Of a stretch of DNA of 64,000 bases, positions 32,127-45,000 are shown in pieces. The position numbers and the translations under genes are program-made. Source of the stretch: Nageia nagi (lineage: Eukaryota > Pinophyta); NCBI GenBank assembly GCA_050084985.1, contig JBITNC010000001.1, positions 16,678,001 through 16,742,000 of the forward strand, written 5' to 3'. A model generated the notes under the pieces. The model was not told the DNA's origin. It made no database searches and saw only the letters and a program-made list of their open reading frames with translations. Numbering within the stretch: position 1 is the stretch's first letter; each line of letters starts with the position of its first letter.

Positions 32127-33594
32127 CATGCAATTGACAGCATGTATTACTATTTATGTGTCACCAACTATGTGGAATTCAAAAAAAATGAGAAAAAAAG
32201 ATAAATTTGATGACAGTATAATGTCTGTAGACCATGGACATAAAACACAAGGTTGTTGATGACCAATAATATGACTAGTGAGAGTTCACTCACTTAAAAG
32301 ATAAATTGGTGATGCAACCATAAGTAAGATGTGGACATTGGTTCATCCTTAATGGATGATGCAACTTACTATGTATCCACATGGTTTTTACTTTGAACCA
32401 TACAAAGCATAACATTTTCGGGTCATAGACATGAAACGTATGATCGTTGATGGCCAATGATACGACTAGTGAGAGTTCACTCACTCAAAAGATAAACTGA
32501 TGATGCAATCGTAAGTAGATTGCTAACATTGAATCATCATTAATGTACAATGCAACTCACTATTTATCCAAATTATTTTCATGTAGGGTATAGCTAATGA
32601 CTTTTTGCAGGTATCTACATCATGAAGAACAAAAAATAATGCAAGAAAATCACATCGTCGATGGCATGCTCATTGTTTCTATACCGTTAGCGATATGCAC
32701 ATTCATGGCAAATCATTACAAATAAGGTGACCTCTTCTGTATTAAGGCATGGGCATGAGGGCATTAGTTTCTTGATTATCAAACATGAAAAAATGACCAG
32801 ATCCATGGTTGAACAGTGCAAGGGGCAAAACAATATACTTCATTTTAGAGATTGGACATGGAACCATAAGCCTACCTAATAGCAGAGTTCCTTACTAAGT
32901 AGAGATATTAAAATGGCTGGAGAGACATAGTTCTTTAGATTTTTGCTTTGGTTGCACCACCCAAGGAACTTTCTTAGGGTAGCCAAGCCAAAAGGGGGTA
33001 GCAAAGGATCCTTATCATCAACAACATCATCAAGTAGCAGTGCAATAAAGAGTTCAAAGTTCTCAAAATTTTCTTTTGTACTTCTTCTTTGGACATGTAA
33101 TTTCTTCTTATACAAACTATTTTTTAAAAATAGCTATGAGATGCCACATGTATCTTTTTCCACATAACCAATCTCTAGAAACTCCTTTTAAATATCAATA
33201 ACTACTTCCACATAATCACATCTCCTAATGCCACATAACCCTATGTATAATTCTAGAATATATATCTTGAAGATATTACCCATGGCTATTTCCACTTACC
33301 ATTACTTACTTTCACCATCAACATTTTATTTATAATTTACAATTACTAGGACATATTCACTATTTTTATTTATTATTTTACTTTTTATTGAACTTCATTA
33401 ACTTAAAGCCCACATAATACACTTGCCTACTAATTATTGTTATGTCTCTATCTCTTTATTTTGACTATATCATTATTCCATTATAACTATCACCATAAAT
33501 TATTGGTGGATGCCATTATCTTGCATAAAATGTTAGTAATTAGTAAATATTATTGATTTTGAAATACATATATTATATATTTAGAGGAAACTTT
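32127..33594. other. No gene recognised; contains a tandem duplication
   Basis: Apart from the ~191-bp tandem repeat at 32225-32580, I see no gene. Downstream short frames are serine-rich or hydrophobic and look like chance. Confidence 0.45.
32225..32580. repeat. Tandem duplication, period ~191 bp, 2 copies
   Basis: GACTAGTGAGAGTTCACTCA occurs at 32273 and 32464. The flanking CATGGACATAAAAC/CATAGACATGAAAC and GATGCAACC/GATGCAATC blocks keep the same spacing. Copies are visibly diverged. Confidence 0.82.
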
Positions 33595-34003
33595 TGTTAG
33601 GATCCCATATCCTAACATTTGCTTATTTTAGTAGTTTATTTAATTATCGACTTGTACCGACTTGTAATGTTGCCACACTTTTGTAAGATGAATCATCATT
33701 TTGTAATGAACCATCAATTATGGGTTAGGATAGCATGATTATAAATATTTATAATAGGGGTATATAGATATATTATCTTGGAGAAATATTTATCATTTGA
33801 GTTGTAATGAGGAAGCCCTCTCGAAGAGGCATGCGATTCATATTGTTTTTCAATAAAGTTATCTTATTTTGCTATCTTATTATCATTTTAAATTGCATTA
33901 CTTGAATATATATGCTTTTTTGCACTATAAATTTGTTGTTATTTCATATTTTATTTCTATTTTGGCTAAAAAAACCCCATTTGGATCTTCTAGGTTCCTA
34001 ACA
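33595..34003 (+). repeat. Old Gypsy 5' LTR
   Basis: 409 bp. It contains a perfect CCTCT-CGA-AGAGG hairpin and, about 25 bp on, CAATAAAG (polyadenylation-signal-like). It is related to the LTRs of the nested element at 22477. Confidence 0.85.
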
Positions 34004-34483
34004 ATTAATGATTGGATTTTTCTTTTCTTTTCCTTGTGAATTCAAAATGAGTGGAAACCCTATATTTTATCCATTTTTAAAATTAAATATTTCCACAAAT
34101 CCATGTCAAATTTTGAAACCATATTTTGATACACTTTTCTAAGCCAATCCTTTTGGTATATTGGATTGTGTATCTTGGACAAAATTTCTAATTTGCTTCA
34201 AGTTTAAGGTTGTGTTTGATCCATTGGTTTAAAAAGTTTAGAGGTTGATATCTCCTAAAATGTGAAGAATTAACAAAAAATGAGAGTAATTGCTCATTAC
34301 CTTTGGTACTATTTTTTTAAGTCCATAACTTTAAAAAGCATCATTTTGAGACCTAATCCTATTGTAATCATGTTTTCAAGTTGATCATTTTGATATATAA
34401 CACCCATACACTTTTCAGTTTCCAAAAATAACAATTTCTAAAAATAGTAAGTTAGGGCCTAACATATTTTGATAAATTTTTAG

Positions 34484-35420
34484 ATGGTTGATGAACTAAG
34501 ATCTCAAGACTTTTATAGATTATCCCATGAGGTTGAACAAATTAGTGACATACTAATTCAAGTCAAACTCAAGAATTCCTTTGATAATGTAGAGATAAAA
34601 ATAACAGGGTTGGATGACAAATATAACACTTCAAGCAAGAACTTGGAACAAGTCAAACAAGTAGAACTGATAAATATGGGGATACCATCTCTAAATATAT
34701 CATGTTTGGGTTCTCATCAATCCTCAACATGCATTCATTCTCCCAATAAAAATCAAGTTATATTTTCCAAAATTTGGTGATGATGATCTATCCAATGGGA
34801 TTTATTGGGTGGAACAATATTTCTTATTAAATTGGATTCCAAAGGTGCAAAAGGTTAACATTGCATCATTCCATATAGGGCAGAAAGCTATCAAATAGTA
34901 CCAGCGGTTTGAGAAGAAAAATTGCACACCTCTTTTGAGGGAATTCACCAAAAATCTATTGGTTAGATTTGGCCCAAGTGATTTTGTAGACTTTGAGTGG
35001 ACTCTAACAAAATTGTGCCAAACTACATTAATGAAGGAATATGAGATTTAGTTTAAGAAACATGCAAACCACATCGACATGTTAGATGAATCCTTTTTCA
35101 AAAGTTTTTTCATTAGTTGGATTAGGGAATACATTAGAGTGGAAGTGAAGATGTTTAATCCTAGTTGAAGATAAGTTCAATGCTCAACTTAAATAGGGGA
35201 ACAATCATTTGGAGGATCAAAAACTCTTCAACATGCTCCAAAAATAAATCGCCCATTGCAAGTTAAGTGACTTCGTATAGAGGAAATGAAGGACTAAAGG
35301 GAGTAGGGTCTCTACTATAACTATGATAAAAAAATATGGGCTAAATCATAAATACAACATACAAAAGTTATATTTGTTAAAAGTAGATGTTCTTAAGTAT
35401 TCAATAGTTGGGGAGGATGA
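34484..35420 (+). pseudogene. Old Gypsy gag with decayed zinc knuckle
   Basis: The first open frame (MVDELRSQDFYRLSHEVEQ...) covers the N-terminal coiled-coil part. After a shift near 34765 the gag core continues (GIYWVEQYFLLNWIPKVQKV, NIASFHIGQKA, LVRFGPSDFVDFEW). Near 35270 RIEEMKD, stop, RE, stop, GLYYNYDKKYGLNHKYN matches the Gypsy pattern G-L-C-x-N-C-D-E-K-x-x-x-G-H-K-C with both early cysteines now tyrosine. Aligned with the nested element's gag, the core has the same order of blocks. Confidence 0.75.
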
Positions 35421-36039
35421 GGTCATGGTGGATGAAATAATGGATGAACCTAATAATGTATTGATGATGATACTCTTGAAATTTCTTACAATGCCTTTTT
35501 TAGAATTTTATTCCTTGAAAACTATGAAATATTGCAAACACTTCAAGTGACATAGTCTCATTATGTTGATTAATTTAAGAAGTACACATAATCTCATTAA
35601 CCTAAGGTGGTCAAACATGCTAATTGTTATATACAACCTCAAAAATAGATTTGAATTGATCATCGATAATGGAGAAAAATTACTTATAAGGCATGTATGG
35701 CCTTCCATTGGGAGGATGTGATATGGTCCTTAAAGCTCAATGGTTATGGATATTGGGATTTATTATGGCATTTTGCTAAATTATTTATGTAATTCATGGT
35801 TGATGGATATAAATATAACCTCAAGGGACTACACTCATGCCCCTTATATATAATTAGTTCCCACTATATATTTAAAAGGTAGGAAAATGGATGGTTGCAA
35901 AATTATTTTCACTCCAACCAACTGAGAAAGGATAAGGTGAACTAAAAGAACCACAACAACATTTGACACACCATGAAGGAGTTTTTCAAGAGTAAAAAGG
36001 GCTACACCCAAACTATCATCAAGATCATACTATACAATT

Positions 36040-37260
36040 TTTTTCATGAAATTCAACCTTAAAACATTCAACCTTATTACTATCCTTATTTGTAGAAGAA
36101 TGAAACTAAGAAATTGGTGCATGATATGTTAGAAGCATGAATTATTTGACCCAATGTAAGTCCTTACTCTTCCCCATTATTTTTGGTTTAAAAACAAGGA
36201 TGGGTCATGGCATATGTACATCAACTTTTGAGCTCTCAAGAAAACCATAGTAAAGAATAAATTTCCCATTCCTATCATCGATGAATTTTTGTATGAATTA
36301 CATGGAGCTAAATACCTTTTCAAATTAGATCTACATCGAGGTATCATCAAATTAGGCTATGTGAAAAATATATTCTCAAAATAGATTTCTGCACACATGG
36401 AGATCATTACGAATTTTTGGTAATGCCATTCAATCTTACCAATGCTCCTTCCACTTTCCAGAGTCTAATGAATAACATATTTCGTCCTCACCTTATAAAA
36501 TTTATTTTGGTTTTCTTTGATAATATTTTGGTCAATAATAAGAATTGGGAGGACCATTTGTCCCACTTAGATTATACCTTTACAAATTATATAAGATAAC
36601 CAATTATATGCCAAGTGTTCAAAATATTCTTTTGGGTGACATGAGATTGACTATCTCAAATATATTATTTTAGAAGAGGGTGTCAAGGTAGATTCTCACA
36701 AAATTGTAGATATAAAGGTTTGGCCTCTTCCTAAATCACTCAAAGGATTGTGTGTGTTCTTAGGCTTAATTAGGTATTATCATAAGTTTGGAAAGGATTA
36801 TGGAAATATTATAGCTCCATTGTGTAGTCACCCAATACTGAATAATCTTTTCATAGATTGAAGGAAGCTATATGCTATGCTCTAGTTTTGGTAATGCCTG
36901 ATTTCTCTAAAACTTTTATCATTGAGAGTGATGCTTTGTGAATAGAAATTGGTGTAGTTTTGATGGAAGAAGGGAGACCTTGAATTTTACTAAAAATACA
37001 CTTTTAGGAAGACACTTAGCCAAATATGCTTGTGAAAAAGAAATGCTAGAAATCATTCATGTTATTCAATGATGGCGGCCATATCTTATTGGTTGATATT
37101 TTCTCATTCATGCATATCATCATAGTCTAAAATATTTTATGGGATGTCGAATCTCCACTCCTAAGCAAGAAATGTGGGTTACTATGCTATTAGGAAATGA
37201 TTATGAGTATCAAAAGGGTAGAGAAAATGTGTTCATTGATGCCCTTTCCTACAAATTTGA
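36040..37260 (+). pseudogene. Old Gypsy RT and RNase H remnant
   Basis: The RT core in the open frame 36417-36599 reads [20 protein letters not shown] and [20 protein letters not shown]. The catalytic Y-x-D-D is FFDN, so the second Asp is lost. Upstream the SPYSSPLFLV region and downstream the RNase H region (SLKGLCVFLGLIRYY, SDALxIEIGVVLMEEG) are readable through stops and frame changes. The PR-RT linker (GYWDLLWHFAKLFM near 35755) is also recognisable. Confidence 0.78.
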
Positions 37261-38640
37261 GGAACTAGTGGCACTTCAAGCAATATCCTCACCAAATCCT
37301 TGATGGATAGATCAGGTAAAACAAGAATGGATCCATGATAAATCTACTCAAGCATTGGTTCAACAACTTAATAATGAACCTGTTAGAAAACCTAATTTTT
37401 CTTGGAATGATGGGGTGTTTTGGTACAAGGGTCACATTGCATTGCCCTCCAATTTTTCATGTTGAGAGGCTATACTTTAGGAGTTACATACTACACCATC
37501 AACATGATACTCTTGGTTTTTAAAAATCTATAACTTTATTTTAGAGTGTGATGTTTATCAATGATAAAAAGATGAGACAATGGGTACTCTATGATTACTT
37601 CAACCTCTTCCCAAATCAATGGGAATTTGGACTGATATTTCAATGGATTTCATCAAGGGCCTAATGAAATCTTATGGGAAATATCTTATCATGGTGGTGA
37701 TGTATAGATGTCCAATTACAAACATTTTTGCTCCCTAACTCACCCATAAAAGGTTATCAATGTGGACTAACTTTTACTTGATAACATCTTCAAGCTCCAT
37801 AATATATCCTCCACCATAATTAGTGATCGATACCATAAATTTTTATCAAGAATTCTTCAAGCTTCAAGGAAATCAAATTGATATAAGTTCAACCTATCAC
37901 CCCCAAATTGATGGCTAGATGGAAATTGTGTTGTTTTTCTTTTGCCCAACCAATTCATTAAGTTAAATAGCTTCCTTTGGCAAAATGGTGGTATAATACT
38001 TCATATCATATTGCAATTAAGATGACCTTCTTATGAAGCATTATATGATCAAGCACCACCCATAGTGGCCTCTTATGTTATCGACAATACCAAGGTTCAA
38101 GCAGTTGACATTAAATTAACCACTTGGGGGGATATCCTACACTTTTAGGAGATTTTGTAGGCCGCTCAACATTGCATAAAATAACAAGTTAATCAACAAT
38201 AGATCGAATGATAATTTTAGGAGGGGAATATGGTTTTCGTATGAATTCAACCATATCATCAAAAATATCTCAAGATAAAGGGATCCTATAAATTAGCCCT
38301 TAAGTTTTATAGGCCTTAAAAATTCTCCAACGTAATGGACCTACAACATGCAAGTTAGAGTTACCTATATCCTTAAAAGTTCATCTAGTATTTCATGTCT
38401 CTTGCCTCAATAAGGTACTGGGTTCACAAGTAATGATTCAAATAAAGTTACTTGAATTCATCGAATATGGCTCCATGATGGTTGAACCTAAAGTGATTTT
38501 GAAATGATGCACTTGTTAGCTTCGTAATCACACCATTACTAAAGTTATTATCTAGTGCGCAAATTGGCACCCAAGGACACAACTTGGGAGGTACTCATTA
38601 ACTTTAGCAGCAATTTTCCCATATTCATATTTGAGGATAA
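37260..38640 (+). pseudogene. Old Gypsy integrase and chromodomain-like tail remnant
   Basis: Fragments in several frames match Gypsy integrase: GIWTDISMDFIKGL (first catalytic Asp), FFKLQGNQIDISSTYHPQID (after the second Asp) and GDILHF. Near 38530 TKVIIQWCANWHPRTQLGR matches the chromodomain-like end V-x-V-x-W....D-A-T-W-E. Coding potential is completely lost. The segment runs into the purine tract before the 3' LTR. Confidence 0.7.
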
Positions 38641-38664
38641 ATCTCTTTTCTAAGAGGGGTGGCA

Positions 38665-39064
38665 TGTTAGGATCCTATATCCTAATGTTTACTTATTTTA
38701 GTAGTTTATTTAATTATCAACTTGTACGAACTAGTGATGTGAACTATCATACTTTTATAAGGTGAATCACTATTTTGTACCACTCATTAAGGTTAGGCTA
38801 ACATGACTATAAATATGTGTAAGAGGGTAGAGATATCATCTTGAAGAAATATTTATCTTTTGAGTTGTAAGGAGGTTGTTCCTTGAAGTGACTTGCAATT
38901 CGTATTTTTATTCAGTAAACTTATCATATTCTACTATCTAATTGTTATTTTGAATTGCAGTACTTGAATATAGGTACTATATATCACTACAAAAATATTG
39001 TTAATATGTATTTTATTATTATTTTGGCTAAAAAATTTCTTTTAGATCTTCTAGGTTCCTAACA
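38665..39064 (+). repeat. Old Gypsy 3' LTR
   Basis: 400 bp, diverged partner of 33595-34003. The hairpin is damaged (TTGTTCCTTGAAGTGAC). The ends CTAGGTTCCTAACA are identical between the two LTRs. Confidence 0.85.
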
Positions 39065-42000
39065 AAATTTAACGATGATATCACCTTACTCCGAAATTGT
39101 TATATCATTTAATAACTCATCTGCTCATTACACACTCTTTCGACCCATGAGTTTCTTAATTAAACTTCACGAAGATCCTAATTTTTCTCTCCCTATCCCC
39201 TGATGCCTCTTTCCTATAAGTAGGAAGGAGTGTTAGGGGATACCCCTTATTTTATCAAATATTGCTTACAGATATGGAACATGCGTTCTAAGAAGATTTA
39301 TCAAGGACCTCTGAGAAAATCTTATTTCTTTATATCCCATGATACCTAACCCTTTAACATGAACTCAATGGTATAGGTATAGAGAGTGTTTGGGATCTAG
39401 TTGTTAACTTTCTTCATCCATGGTTCTTCAAAAACTACTAATTGTGGAATTGCAATATTTAGCAATTTGATTTTTGATAATTTCAATCTAGTGTGAAATT
39501 CTTTTTTTCTTTTGAACCAAGAGTGGAATAATTCAAGGAATTCACACCATAAATATTCAAAGTATCCATCTCTAAACATTAGTTCAATTTCTGTTGATTT
39601 TTCTTTGCACATATCTTCTTGACGACCTAGTTACATAAATCTTCCTGCTACTTTAGGTACCAAATTTTGATTAATCTCATATTAGGCTCAAATGGTTCTC
39701 TTTTCATGAATTTATTTAGTGTTTCCTATCTTCCTTATTTCGTTTTAAAAGTCTTAACAATGAAGCTTTTGGTTTGTCTGGTAACTCAAGAAGAACTACT
39801 CGATTGGGTTCTTTCTTACATTATAAGGAAAACATGGGAAAAAAAGAAGTAATAGGAATTACAAAATAACAAAAGAAAATGATTTAAAAGAGGAGTATTT
39901 TATATGAATATTGATTAATCATTATAATATAATATAGTAGTACTATAATAGTTTGGTGATAATGCTTTACCAATAATATCTTATTATCTTCATTATATAT
40001 CTTCTTTGTATTCAATCCTTTCTTATATTTCGTTCCTTCATGCTTCCTCAATCTTTATATGTATTTATTTTATTTTTAAGGTGTGGTGATTTGCCATGTT
40101 GTGTGGCAATTTATTAGTAATCAATTGTTTACCCTATGTTTGTTAAGTTTGCCATAATTCATCATGATTCATTAAGGATGGTTAATTTGAAATTACCTCC
40201 TACTAACATAAGTAATAATTGAGCAACTAGTTTTTAATAATGATATGGCATAAAATTTTGCAAAATAAAAAAAATTATGCAAAAGCAAAATCATGGTAAC
40301 CTTACTATGATTTTGTTTCCTTCGCTGTTATTCTAATTTAAAAATTATGATTGCATCATAATTTTTTATTTTAATTCATTTTATTAAAATCAAAACTATA
40401 ATCACTAATTTTTTTAATTTAATTTTATACATTAAAGGATCAAAAGTGACATTCACAGTATAGAAAAGGAGATAACATTAGATACAAAAGAAATTCACCA
40501 TAAAGGTTCAACTCAATATATGATATCATCTTTGAGGATATATGCTATCATTATATCTAAATATCAATAAACACAAAATGGATTTGGAACTCTCAAGATA
40601 ATAAAAATGAAATGAAAAAGTAAAATATAACTTTTTGCTAATTATAATACTAACTCCTTATTTCTTTATTTTTCACACCCTTATTTATCTTTTTTCTTTC
40701 AAGCTCTTATAAAATACTTTCCTTTTCTCTCCTTGCTTATAAGGGCCATCACACCTCCCATTTTATTTTTATCAAACACTTATCCATTTTTATCCTTTCA
40801 TCCCTTCCCTTTTTTGAGATACATATCATTGTATACATATATGATACATATCTAGGCAGGGCATAATACAAACACTTGAAATGATGGCATTGCTATTTCA
40901 TGTGTCAACCTCCCTTCCTTTTTTTGATTAATGATGCTTTGCATCATTTTGTGTATTAGCTCATAACATCCTAACCAATTCATCCATTGCATTTTTAGAA
41001 CTGAAGAACATCGATCAAAGTAATTTTTACTTGTTTAACTTTACCTGATAGGATGAAATGGTACCTCTCATTGTGTGAAAATCGTGCCTTGAAAAATATT
41101 ATAACATTCATGTAAAATGCTATAACTTTTTTATCTTGCTAAATTCAAACTTGAATGAAATATAATACTTGATCACTTTGGCCTAGTAAGATATTTTCAA
41201 GGGTTATTGTATCTTAAATAATGTTAACTATTATACATGTCGAGACGTATCAAAGCATATTTAAACAAGTATAAGATTTTATTTGAACCATTTTATATTT
41301 GGATATTCGACAAGCTTTTGACATACTCTAGACTATTTTATCCAACTCATGTGCAATTCGATAATACATGACAACATCCATCTCCATAGGGCATTAGAAA
41401 ATTATTTTTTATAGGATGGAGTATGGTTGTTTCAATAAGATTTCATCTATTGAAAGGAACCACTCTTTTACAAATCTTAAATTTCCAATCAATATTTTGT
41501 AAGTCACATGCAACAAAATATATTTAAAGATATAAAGAAACCCATATCTAAGTTTGCAAAGGTAGAGAAGCAAGATCCAAAAATTATCACAACATTCATA
41601 AATCCTTATAAAGATTTTTACTATGTCATTCAATATATAATACATGATTACATTAATATTTTGAGATCAACATAATTTTAAATATCAACATTCATATACT
41701 TCACTAGCATATCTTCATTTATATAATCCTTCATTATTATCCTTTATTTCTTACTGTTGATATTATTAATGTCAACAGAGATAAAGGGGAGGTAGAGAGC
41801 TCATTTGTCACTCGTGCGTCTGTTAACAATAATCGAACGGTTGTAATTCATCCATAATTATAACTTACATAAATAAATGATACAAATTAATTCACAATAT
41901 TTTTATATATTTAATTATTGTTATGTGATATTTATTATATATTTTTAATTAATAATATTTTTTGTGTGATAATTATTTATTTTGTATTTTTATTTAATAA

Positions 42001-45000
42001 TATTTTCCATATTCTCAAAATATATTTTTAAATATCTAAACTAGTTTATTTAAATTCTATTTGTCAATAATGTTAATCTAATCTAAAATGAATAGAGCAA
42101 GTTTAGGGTGAGTGTTAATTGGCAGGTGTGAGATGGGAGAAGAGAGCCGTAGAGGAGATTAGAAAAGGGGGAGAGGCAGCAGTACGAAAACATATATTTG
42201 GTGAAACATTGTTGAGGACGCCATGTCTTGGCAATCTGAAACTATCATATTCTGTAATCACAGAGTCATAAACTTAGTAATATCATAACATATTATGTGA
42301 GAAATCACTCTTGGTAATTGGGTTTGCTATGGACTTTACTGTTATAAGTCCACTTTGGATTTGTTGATCTCCCTGGAATTGATTTGTTGATTTGGATTCA
42401 TTGTTCTCGCCGAAATTGATTTTATTGATTTGGAAGCGTAATAATTATATATATAGGAAAAATAAAATCTTTTATAATTCACTTAAATAAAAAAATAAAA
42501 CCTTTGAAGATAAAAAAATAAAACACGATTAAATATAGAATATAAAACCTTCATTAAACTACAAATAATATTATTTATATAATATAATATATATATTAAC
42601 TATTAATTAAATATAAATATACATAATTTAAATTAATAAAATAAAATATAACAAATTATTTAATACATTTTTATGTACACAATTTGTAAAATACCCTTTT
42701 AGTTTAATAGAGGTTTTTCTAAATTAAATAATTTCACATATTTTTTACAAATTGTATTTTAGAAGGGTATTTTTGCAAATTGTATTTTGCAAGGGTATTT
42801 TTTAAATAGTTAGCTATTTTCCATGTATTTTGCAAGGGTAATATAAAAAATGACCTTGTAATTTTGCGTAATATCAAAAACTTCCCTTGTAATTTTGTAG
42901 TTTAATAGAGGTTTTCTTATTCCGTATTTATTTGTGTATTTATTTTTTCTCTTTATTTTTATTTTTAAGGGTATTTTTGATATTATGTAAAATTATAGGG
43001 GTATTTTGGATATTTCCCTTATATTAATTTAAAAAAGTTCTAGGAAAGAACATTTGAACTCTTATCCCCTTTGGTTGCCATTATAGGATGTCTCTTAAGG
43101 TAATAGTGTGAAATATTAGAGCTTTTTATATTTATAAGATTTAGAAAGTATGTGTAGGAAAAATATTAGAGTTTTTTTTATTATTTAAGAATTCACCATT
43201 CTTAATGAATTAACTTTCACAAAATTTTAGGTATCTTTATTGAATACTTAAGAGATAGAGATCCCATAACTATTATGAGAAGTGTTATTTTGAAAATTAA
43301 GATGGATCCTCATATGATCTTAGGTCAAAGTATTTTGATGATGATTATGAAAACCCTTGCATTAAAATTGATGATGAAAATAATAATAAACAAGCTTACT
43401 TTCTCCTAAATGATGATCAAGGAATCGGTCCACAACTTGAATTATAAGTCATTTATAACAATGACCTCTATGAGGATGTTGAGAATTATGTTTTAAAACA
43501 TCTAATATTTTTTAAAGAATTTTTATTACTTAATACATATTTCTCAATTCACATGTTATAACTCAATAACCTAATCTAACAATTAGGATCTCATATGGCA
43601 TTCATACACAAAAAAAATTGCATACTATAGAATATCTTTTATACACCTAATTGTTCGATTTCATATGTCACTCAACTACCAATAGTTATTTACAAACACT
43701 ATCATTCATACAAACATGACCAATTGAGGGAGTCGATGAGTTTCAAACTCTCAACCTCTTAGTCAGGAGTGTAGTGGCCTCGTAAAGCATATTGGGTTGC
43801 TTAATGTGCCCCCTCACTACCTATAGATCTCACTTCCATATGATATTGAATGAGTGTATATGCTAAAATAAACAAATTACCATCATATATTCCATTGCAT
43901 TATTTCATAACCTTTTATGGGTTGTCATATTTTGTGAGATGAGCATGAAATAAGGGTATATATTAACATTATGTTATGAATTTGCATTTTTTCATAGCCT
44001 GATGAATGACTATATATGATGGCTCCAATCAATGCATGTTAACAACAACAACTAAAAGCTTGAGATACTCGAAAATGATATGTAAGAGCAATAGCAAATT
44101 GATACAATTAATTAGTATTCCTTTAGGGGAAAAATGATATCATTGGTGGTGGGTTGTCAATTCATTATTTAATTTATCAATTTGAGCTTGTATCCTAAGG
44201 CTATATGCAGTGAAAGTTTTATCTACTTTACTATGATTTTAAGCAACACACTTATAAAATTTGAAAGTTTACACAACATAAAATAAATAAAAAATCAACA
44301 AAATAATAACACAAATCAAATAACACACTATTGCAACTGCATAAATTAAATAAAACACACACACTTAATATATAGAAATTGAGAAAAATTCAACAATATT
44401 AATAATGAACAATAACACATAAATGAAATGAAAATAGGGTAGATACTACTAGGAAAGTGGACCCAAACTCCATTGGTAGACCTCCCAATAATGAAAAACA
44501 TAATAACGCAAAATGATCTCCTACTTCATTGTATCATGAAATTGTCCTACAACTTTAGTGTGGAAGAATAAAACATAATAGAACTCCCTACTTATTCACT
44601 AATGCCCTCTATTTTCTATTCATATCTCCTATTATTCTACGTTTTATCTAATCCTCTTGTTACCCTCTTTTGTGGATTTAAGGGTTATTTATTTATTATA
44701 TGATGATAACTAAATTATGAAATTTCTCCTACACTATCTATCTTTGCATAAAATGGTTGCAAAAGATAATCACAACCTATCTAATCAACATAATGAATTG
44801 ATGATATAATCTTTGTTTTCATTTTGAATCCATTAGGCACCTCAAACTTGTGCAAGCATGTTATGTGGACATCCAAATAAGGATAGATACATCCCTAAAA
44901 TTTCTAGACCATTTCCATACATGCGTTGGTGTGATATCTTCAAAATTTGTTTGTTATGTTCTCTTCAAATTTGGTTTATGTTGCTTCTTGAACCTTGCTC

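Larger units (their letters stand above)
33595..39064 (+). mobile_element. Old Ty3/Gypsy LTR retrotransposon
   Basis: 5470 bp with LTRs of 409 bp (33595-34003) and 400 bp (38665-39064), starting TGTTAGGATCC and ending CCTAACA. A purine tract (AAGAGGGGTGG, 38652-38662) precedes the 3' LTR. LTRs differ by well over 10% by eye with several indels. The bases flanking the ends (ACTTT and AAATT) no longer match as a target duplication, and no clear PBS remains. Internal order is gag, zinc knuckle, protease region, RT, RNase H, IN, chromodomain-like tail. All frames are shredded. It is the oldest complete element in the window. Confidence 0.85.

Noticed and set aside
33595-39064. Target duplication for the old Gypsy
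   Set aside because: Flanking bases ACTTT and AAATT match only partly; I do not claim a duplication.
43730-43810. tRNA-like or SINE-like segment (GAGTTTCAAACTCTCAACC)
   Set aside because: It resembles a T-arm on the minus strand, but no full cloverleaf, A box or SINE tail could be built.
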